Assembly: GCA_963828405.1 (NCBI GenBank)
Contig: CAWHEG010000031.1
Span: 1,426,001-1,490,000, forward strand
Length of the DNA stretch: 64,000 bases
Source of the DNA: JANMJD01 sp963828405
Lineage (GTDB): Bacteria; Actinomycetota; Acidimicrobiia; Acidimicrobiales; Ilumatobacteraceae
Direction of reading: 5' to 3'
The notes beneath the pieces were generated by a model, which made no database searches, was not told where the DNA came from, and saw only the letters and a list, made by a program, of their open reading frames with translations. This document shows, in pieces, positions 59,002 through 64,000 of this stretch (its first letter is position 1; every line of letters starts with the position of its first letter). A program made the translations under genes and the position numbers.

Positions 59002-61134
59002 TCAGGTCGCCACGGCGCTGATCAGCAGCGTCGACTCGGCGTTGAGCACGGGAGCGTGGAGGCCGACGACGGCCAGTTCGCGCCCGGTCAGCTCGGCCCC
59101 GCCCGACAACCACGACGGTTGGGTCCGGGCCGGGCCGCGCACCCGGCCGAGCGGTTCGAGCGGGGTGACGCGGTAGGTGCGCTCGGGATCGAGCCCGATC
59201 AGGCGGACCGGAGCGGCGTGCAGCGACCGCCCCGAGGCCAGCCGGGTGACCGCGTAGACGCCCCGCGAGCGGTCGACGCCGACGACGCCGTGCACGAGGA
59301 GCTCGGGGTCCGGGTGGTCGATACGCACCGCGTCGCCGGAGTGCAGCAGCGGGCGCAGCTCCTTGTGGAGGGCAACGATCCGGGCGACATCGGCCAGCTC
59401 CGCCTCCGACGCCTGGAGGAGGTTCCATTCGATGCCGAACGAGCCGAACAGCGCCGTCGCCGCCCGGAAGGCGAGTCCGTGGGTGCGCCCGGTGGTGTGA
59501 CAGACCGGCGAGCCGATGTGGGTGCCCATCAACTCGGGCGGGAAGAGCAGCGAGAACCCGCGCTGGATCCCCTGGCGGTCGAGGGCGTCGATCGAGTCAC
59601 TCGTCCAGACCCGCTCGGTTCGCTGGAGGATGGCGAAGTCGACTCGACCGCCACCCGAGGCGCAGGTCTCGAACTCGACCGCCGGATGGCCGGCCCGCAG
59701 GCGGTCGAACAGCTCGTACGCCCCCAGCGTCTGGTCGTGCACGCCGCCGTGGCCGGCCGCCGTGGTGGGGGCGACCGGGTCGCGGTTCATGTCCCACTTG
59801 ACGTAGGCGATGTCGTGGTCGCGCAGCAGCGCGTCGAGCCGCTCGAAGAGGTGGTCGCGCACCTCGGCCCGACCGAGATCGAGGACGAGCTGCTTGCGGC
59901 TCATCACGGCTGGGTAGCGGTGATCGACGAGCGCCCATTCGGGATGGGCCCGGTAGAGGTCGGAGTCCGGGTTGACCATCTCGGGCTCGACCCAGATGCC
60001 GAACTCCATCCCCAGCCCGCGGACGCGGTCGATGATCGGGGCGAGCCCGTCGGGCCACACCTGCGGATCGACCCACCAGTCGCCGAGGCCGGCGTCGTCG
60101 GAGCGCCGCAGGTGGAACCAGCCGTCGTCGACGATGAACCGCTCGACGCCGCACGCCGCGGCGACGTCCGCCAGCCGTTCCAGGGTGGCGAGGTCGTGGT
60201 CGAAGTAGACCGCCTCCCAGATGTTCAGACCGACCGGCCGGGGCCTGACCGGGTGCTCCGGGCGCGAGCGGAGGTAGCGGTGGAAGGCCTGCGACGCCGT
60301 GGTGAGCCCGTCGCCGGCATGGACGGCGTAGACGGCCGGCATCGAGTAGCGCTCGCCCGGTTCGAGCACGACCTCGCCCGCGGTGAGCAGCTCGCCGAGC
60401 TGGATCGACCGGCGGGCGTCGGTGACCGCGTCGCAGACGATCTCGTAGTTGCCGCTCCAGCCGATGTGGGCGCCCCACACCTCGCCCGACTGCTCGGCGA
60501 ACCCGGGCGTGCCGGCGAAGACGGCGCCGAGGTGTTCGTGCGAGGTCTTGCCGTGGCGGTTGGCCACGGTGTGGCAACCGTCCACCCAACGGTGACGGGT
60601 CTGGCCGAACTCGTTGGTCCAGCGCCCGCCGATGGTCAGCAGCTCCCGGGCATGGGCGGGCACGGGCAGCGAGAGGCGCAGGGCGGCGACGTGGTACCGA
60701 CCCGGACCACGGTTGTCGAGCGTCGCCGCGAACGTTGCCACCCCGCTCGGGTGCAGCTCGACGGCCAGCTCCAGTCCGAGTCCCGCCTCGTCGTCGGTGA
60801 GGGTGAACGCGGCGCGGTGCGTGTCGGCCGTCGAGCCGATCAGCCCGAAGCGGGGGGCGAAGTCCCGGCCGCGGGCGCGGTGGCCCTCGATGCCGGGGAG
60901 CCCGAACCATCCCCGGCCGGCCTCGGCGACCAGCCCGAGCGGCGGGTCGATGTCGAGGCCGCCCCCGGGTGCCGGACGCTCGAACATCGCCGCGGCCGCA
61001 GCGCTGAGCGTCCCGAGCGGCGCACCCCAGTGGGCGAGGCAGGGCATGCCCCCGTCGGTGACGAGCACCAGGCTGGTGCGGCCATCGGTGAGGTGGATGA
61101 CCGACGCCGCGGACGGCGGGGTGGACAGGGCCAT
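59002..61134 (-). CDS. GH36 alpha-galactosidase
   Basis: 710 residues from ATG 61134 behind GAGGGG; an upstream in-frame start at 61341 is unlikely. N-terminal beta-supersandwich, then the TIM barrel with nucleophile Asp in VKWDMNRD, acid/base Asp in VWTSDSIDALDRQ, and the Cys-Gly-rich substrate loop in ETCASGGGRVDF. GFSLLFPPELMGTHIGSPVCHTTGR is typical of GH36. No signal peptide, so it acts on imported alpha-galactosides. No transporter is adjacent. Confidence 0.92.
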   Translation of the reverse strand: MALSTPPSAASVIHLTDGRTSLVLVTDGGMPCLAHWGAPLGTLSAAAAAMFERPAPGGGLDIDPPLGLVAEAGRGWFGLPGIEGHRARGRDFAPRFGLIGSTADTHRAAFTLTDDEAGLGLELAVELHPSGVATFAATLDNRGPGRYHVAALRLSLPVPAHARELLTIGGRWTNEFGQTRHRWVDGCHTVANRHGKTSHEHLGAVFAGTPGFAEQSGEVWGAHIGWSGNYEIVCDAVTDARRSIQLGELLTAGEVVLEPGERYSMPAVYAVHAGDGLTTASQAFHRYLRSRPEHPVRPRPVGLNIWEAVYFDHDLATLERLADVAAACGVERFIVDDGWFHLRRSDDAGLGDWWVDPQVWPDGLAPIIDRVRGLGMEFGIWVEPEMVNPDSDLYRAHPEWALVDHRYPAVMSRKQLVLDLGRAEVRDHLFERLDALLRDHDIAYVKWDMNRDPVAPTTAAGHGGVHDQTLGAYELFDRLRAGHPAVEFETCASGGGRVDFAILQRTERVWTSDSIDALDRQGIQRGFSLLFPPELMGTHIGSPVCHTTGRTHGLAFRAATALFGSFGIEWNLLQASEAELADVARIVALHKELRPLLHSGDAVRIDHPDPELLVHGVVGVDRSRGVYAVTRLASGRSLHAAPVRLIGLDPERTYRVTPLEPLGRVRGPARTQPSWLSGGAELTGRELAVVGLHAPVLNAESTLLISAVAT

Positions 61135-61281
61135 GGACGTGTTTCCCCTCGGAGTGGCCGTTGTGAACGGCCCATCGTAGGGGGCGCCGTGCGCCCGCCG
61201 GGCGGCTGGTGACACGGAAGCGCGCGGGCCCGCTGAAGGCTGCGGGTCGAGCGTGATACACGCCCGTGATCGCGCCGGGCG

Positions 61282-61410
61282 ATGACGTTGTGCGACGCTG
61301 GACCGCTCCTCGCCATCATCGACGCCGACGAGCCTGACCATGATGCATGTCTCGCCGCGCTCGACGAGCTCGTCCTGCCCCTGGTGACGACATGGCCAAC
61401 CGCTGCCTGA
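61282..61410 (+). pseudogene. Truncated VapC-type PIN-domain toxin
   Basis: 42 codons read MTLCDAGPLLAIIDADEPDH...LPLVTTWPTAA and then stop. CDAGPLLA with its first Asp and LVTTWP are the first third of a PIN domain. The remaining acidic residues are missing, and no antitoxin is seen. A relic. Confidence 0.6.
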
Positions 61411-61416
61411 CGCGGA

Positions 61417-62937
61417 TCAGGCCTGACGCCGCGGGAACAGCGGCTCGCCCTTGACGACCGGCAACCCGCCCGGATAGCCGCCCCAGGCCGCCGCGCCCGG
61501 GAGACGCTGGTCGACGACCGCACCGGGCAGGCCGATGCGTTGCCAGACGGCCTGGGCGGCGTCGGGGACGGCCGGGAAGGCGAGCACGCTGACGATCCGC
61601 AGCACTTCGAGCGCGTCGCCGAGGACGCGCTCGACGAGCGGGCCGGGTTCGGCCTTCCACGGCTCGTTGGCCTCGAGGTAGGCATTGGTCGCCCGCAGCA
61701 GCGACCACGTCGCCTCGAGGGCCCTGGACGGCGCGACGTGGTCCCAGGCGGCGGCGGCCCCGGCCCACGCCTCGGCAGCGGCCTCGGCGAGGGGCGAGTC
61801 CGCCCCCGGGGCCGGGCCGATGCCGTCGCACTTCTTGCCCACGACCGTGGCGACCCGGCTGAGCAGGTTCCCCAGGTTGTTGGCCAGATCGCCGTTGTAA
61901 CGCCCGATCAGACCTTCGTAGGTGAAGTCGCCGTCCTGGCCGTAGGACGTCTCGGCGAGCACGTAGTAGCGGAACCCGTCGAGGCCGATGTCGTCGATCA
62001 GTTCGAGCGGGTCGACCACGTTGCCCGAGGTCTTGCTCATCTTCTCACCGCCGACCAGCAGCCAGCCGCCCACCGCCCAGCCGCGAGGCGGTTCGATGCC
62101 CGCCGACAGCAGCATCGCCGGCCAGTAGACGCAGTGGTGGCGGATGATGTCCTTGCCGATCAGGTGGTAGTCGACCGGCCACTTCTCGGCGAAGTCGGCC
62201 CGTCCCTCGGGCGACTCGTCGCCGTAGCCGACAGCGGAGAGGTAGTTGGTGAGGGCGTCGAACCACACATAGGTGACGTGCTCGGGGTCCCACGGCAGTG
62301 GGATCCCCCATGTCAGCGAGGTCCGTGAGATCGAGAAGTCGCGCAGCCCCGAACGGATCAGGCCGAGCGCCTCGTTGGCCCGGAACTCGGGGACGATCGA
62401 GCCCGGATGGGCGGCGTACCAGTCGAGCAGGCGATCCTGGAAGCGGCTGAGCCGGAAGAAGTAGTTCTCCTCCTCGAAGTGCTCCACCGGGCGCTTGTGG
62501 ATGCGGCACAGATCGCCCGGGTCGAGCTCGTCGTCGGTGTAGTACTCCTCGCAGGCGACGCAGTACTTGCCCGAGTAGACCCCGAGCTCGATGTCGCCGG
62601 CGTCGTAACAGGCCTCGAGGAGCTTGGTGACGGCCCGGTGGTGCCGCGGTTCGGTGGTGCGGATGAAGTCGTCGTTGGCGATGTTCAGCTTGCGCCACGC
62701 CTCGGCGAACTGCGGGGCGATGGAATCGGCGAACGCCTGCGGGCTCAGCCCGGCCGCATCGGCCGCCTGCTGGATCTTCAGGCCGTGCTCGTCGGTGCCG
62801 GTGAGGAAGTGGACGTCGTCGCCGAGCAGCCGGTGCCAGCGGGTCAACGCGTCACCGACGATCGTGGTGTAGGCGTGCCCGAGGTGCGGCTTGTCGTTGA
62901 CGTAGTAGATCGGGGTGGTTGCGTAGAAGCGGGTCAT
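61417..62937 (-). CDS. metG: Methionyl-tRNA synthetase
   Basis: 506 residues from ATG 62937 behind AGGAG. HIGH-type motif PHLGHAYT (residues about 16-23), KMSKS motif GEKMSKTSG, knuckle KYCVACEEYYTDDEL...CRIHKRPVEH, and anticodon-binding helices to the C-terminus. No C-terminal tRNA-binding EMAP-like extension. Charges tRNA-Met in the cytosol. Essential gene. No T-box or S-box element was recognised in the 200-bp leader. Confidence 0.96.
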   Translation of the reverse strand: MTRFYATTPIYYVNDKPHLGHAYTTIVGDALTRWHRLLGDDVHFLTGTDEHGLKIQQAADAAGLSPQAFADSIAPQFAEAWRKLNIANDDFIRTTEPRHHRAVTKLLEACYDAGDIELGVYSGKYCVACEEYYTDDELDPGDLCRIHKRPVEHFEEENYFFRLSRFQDRLLDWYAAHPGSIVPEFRANEALGLIRSGLRDFSISRTSLTWGIPLPWDPEHVTYVWFDALTNYLSAVGYGDESPEGRADFAEKWPVDYHLIGKDIIRHHCVYWPAMLLSAGIEPPRGWAVGGWLLVGGEKMSKTSGNVVDPLELIDDIGLDGFRYYVLAETSYGQDGDFTYEGLIGRYNGDLANNLGNLLSRVATVVGKKCDGIGPAPGADSPLAEAAAEAWAGAAAAWDHVAPSRALEATWSLLRATNAYLEANEPWKAEPGPLVERVLGDALEVLRIVSVLAFPAVPDAAQAVWQRIGLPGAVVDQRLPGAAAWGGYPGGLPVVKGEPLFPRRQA

Positions 62938-63138
62938 CGGGGTCTCCTGGGACGAAGGGGGAACAGTACGGCAGGAGAGCCGGCCTCGGGTGGGTGGACG
63001 CGCGCCAGCCGGCTCCGTCAGGAGCGGGGCATTCGGCGGTGATCGGCGCGGTCGGTGGTCACGGCCGACAGGGTACTGCCACCCGGCGTTGATCACGGAG
63101 CCGTTTCCCCGGGCGCCCTCCATGGCAGCCTGGCGATC

Positions 63139-63972
63139 ATGGCCGCCACGGAGTACGAGTTCGACATCGCCACCGCCGTGTCCCCACTCGGCGCCGGCCG
63201 GTTCGCCGGGGAGATCGTCGACGGCTGGGACATCGGCGGGAACGCCAACGGCGGGTATCTGCTGGCCGTGGCAGTCAACGCCATCCGTCGGGCATCGGCG
63301 CGTGCGGACCCCGTCACGGTCACGGCGCACTTCCTCGCTCCTGGTCGACCGGGACCGGTCGTGGTTGCGACCGAGGTGCTCAAGACGGGGAAGCGGCTGG
63401 TCACGATGGGGGGGACGGTGTGGAGCGGCGATCGGCGACTGCTCCAGGTGCTCGCCGCCTTCGGCGACCTCCCCGAGCCGGCCGACCAGGGGTTCGTGTT
63501 CAGTGACGGCGGCCCGCCGTCACTCCCGCCGATGGAGGACTGCGTCAGACGCCCGACGACCCAGGGGGAGATCGACGTGGCGATCGCCCACCGGCTCGAC
63601 ATCCGCCTCGACCCCGCGTCGTCCGGCTACACGACCGGTCGCCGACGGGTCGCCGGCGATCCCGGCCGCCGCGCCGAGATGCGCGGTTACGTCTCGTTCG
63701 CCGACGCCAGGCCGTGGGACACCTTGGGCCTGATGCTCGCCTGCGACTGCCTGCCGCCAGCCGTCTTCCACCTCGACCTGCCACCCGGTTGGGTGCCGAC
63801 CGTCGAGCTCACCGTGCACGTGCGCGCCCGCCCGTCGCCGGGGCCGCTGCGCTGCCGGTTCACCACCCGCTTCGTCACAGGCGATCTGTTCGAGGAGGAT
63901 GGCCAGCTGTGGGATTCGGCGGGACGTCTCGTGGCCCTCTCCCGTCAGCTCGCTCTCCTCGCCCGGGCCTGA
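63139..63972 (+). CDS. Thioesterase-family (double hot-dog) protein
   Basis: 277 residues from ATG 63139. Two hot-dog repeats: GWDIGGNANGGYLLAVAVNAIRRA, VTVTAHFLAPGRPGP in the first and ACDCLPPAVFHLDLPPGWVPTVELTVHVRARP, RFVTGDLFEEDGQLWDSAGRLVALSRQLALL in the second. This matches TesB-like acyl-CoA thioesterases common in actinobacteria. Cytosolic. Substrate chain length is unknown. Divergent from metG. Confidence 0.87.
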   Translation: MAATEYEFDIATAVSPLGAGRFAGEIVDGWDIGGNANGGYLLAVAVNAIRRASARADPVTVTAHFLAPGRPGPVVVATEVLKTGKRLVTMGGTVWSGDRRLLQVLAAFGDLPEPADQGFVFSDGGPPSLPPMEDCVRRPTTQGEIDVAIAHRLDIRLDPASSGYTTGRRRVAGDPGRRAEMRGYVSFADARPWDTLGLMLACDCLPPAVFHLDLPPGWVPTVELTVHVRARPSPGPLRCRFTTRFVTGDLFEEDGQLWDSAGRLVALSRQLALLARA

Positions 63973-64000
63973 TCCGACGACGCTCGGTGCCTACGCCCGC

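Noticed and set aside
59056..61212. 718-codon plus-strand frame
   Set aside because: Antisense shadow of the GH36 alpha-galactosidase gene.
1..64000. tRNA, rRNA, CRISPR arrays, prophage or integrase genes
   Set aside because: None recognised by eye on either strand. A tRNA search tool would be needed to exclude a divergent tRNA.

Overview
The window looks like chromosome from a high-GC actinomycete, most likely an Acidimicrobiia-type actinobacterium. The clues are a GC- and codon-biased sequence, a maleylpyruvate-isomerase-type (mycothiol-dependent) protein, IniA/IniC-like dynamins, an actinobacterial FadD17-like ligase, CYP125/142-like P450 features, and many genes whose start codon sits 6-7 nt after a TANNNT -10 box, as in leaderless actinobacterial mRNAs. 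The taxon is an inference; no rRNA or other marker gene is present.

Layout. 1-10.1 kb: housekeeping and signalling genes. These are a thioredoxin-fold protein (cut by the window edge), an MBL hydrolase plus MauE/DoxX protein, oligopeptidase B, an atypical ferredoxin plus flavin reductase, a flippase-like membrane protein, and a two-component system with a secreted partner. 10.3-13.8 kb: a selenocysteine formate dehydrogenase H-like catalytic subunit. It is read through an in-frame UGA followed by a SECIS-like hairpin and lacks the N-terminal 4Fe-4S part. A choline-sulfatase follows. 13.8-27.2 kb: the most unusual block. It has two dynamin-like GTPases (the second with a one-base frameshift) behind an acidic glycine-zipper protein, in an IniB-IniA-IniC-like order, and three Hsp70-type proteins. 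Two of these carry a transmembrane segment and external modules (PASTA, or two near-identical 131-residue units) in place of the substrate-binding domain.

27.2-35.9 kb: an amidohydrolase, then a 4.1-kb scrap-heap island (about 28.6-32.7 kb). It contains a truncated acyl-CoA ligase, a DszC/HsaA-like flavoprotein, VapBC, remnants of DinB, isochorismatase and CMD genes, and an intact rifampin ADP-ribosyltransferase (arr). Next come a 2OG-Fe oxygenase, a yybP-ykoY (Mn2+) riboswitch and TerC. 35.9-39.1 kb: a Zn/Mn ABC importer with a Zur-type repressor. 39.2-46.5 kb: a dehydrogenase (frameshifted)/acyl-CoA ligase/SDR set, two secreted proteins, and an SDR-TetR pair. 46.4-64 kb: a metzincin protease, FadD17-like ligase, D-aminoacylase-like amidohydrolase, bioB/bioD, aldehyde dehydrogenase, trypsin-like protease, SDR/P450 pair, GH36 alpha-galactosidase, metG and a thioesterase-like protein.

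Five loci (amidohydrolase, SDR-TetR, D-aminoacylase/FadD17, aldehyde dehydrogenase, SDR/P450) share the palindrome TCTGACG-N3-CGTCAGA (one with a single mismatch) in their promoters. They probably form one catabolic regulon under a TetR repressor, perhaps the one encoded here at 45.8 kb. The degraded substrate cannot be named from the sequence; a terpenoid, steroid side chain or similar carboxylic acid is a guess.
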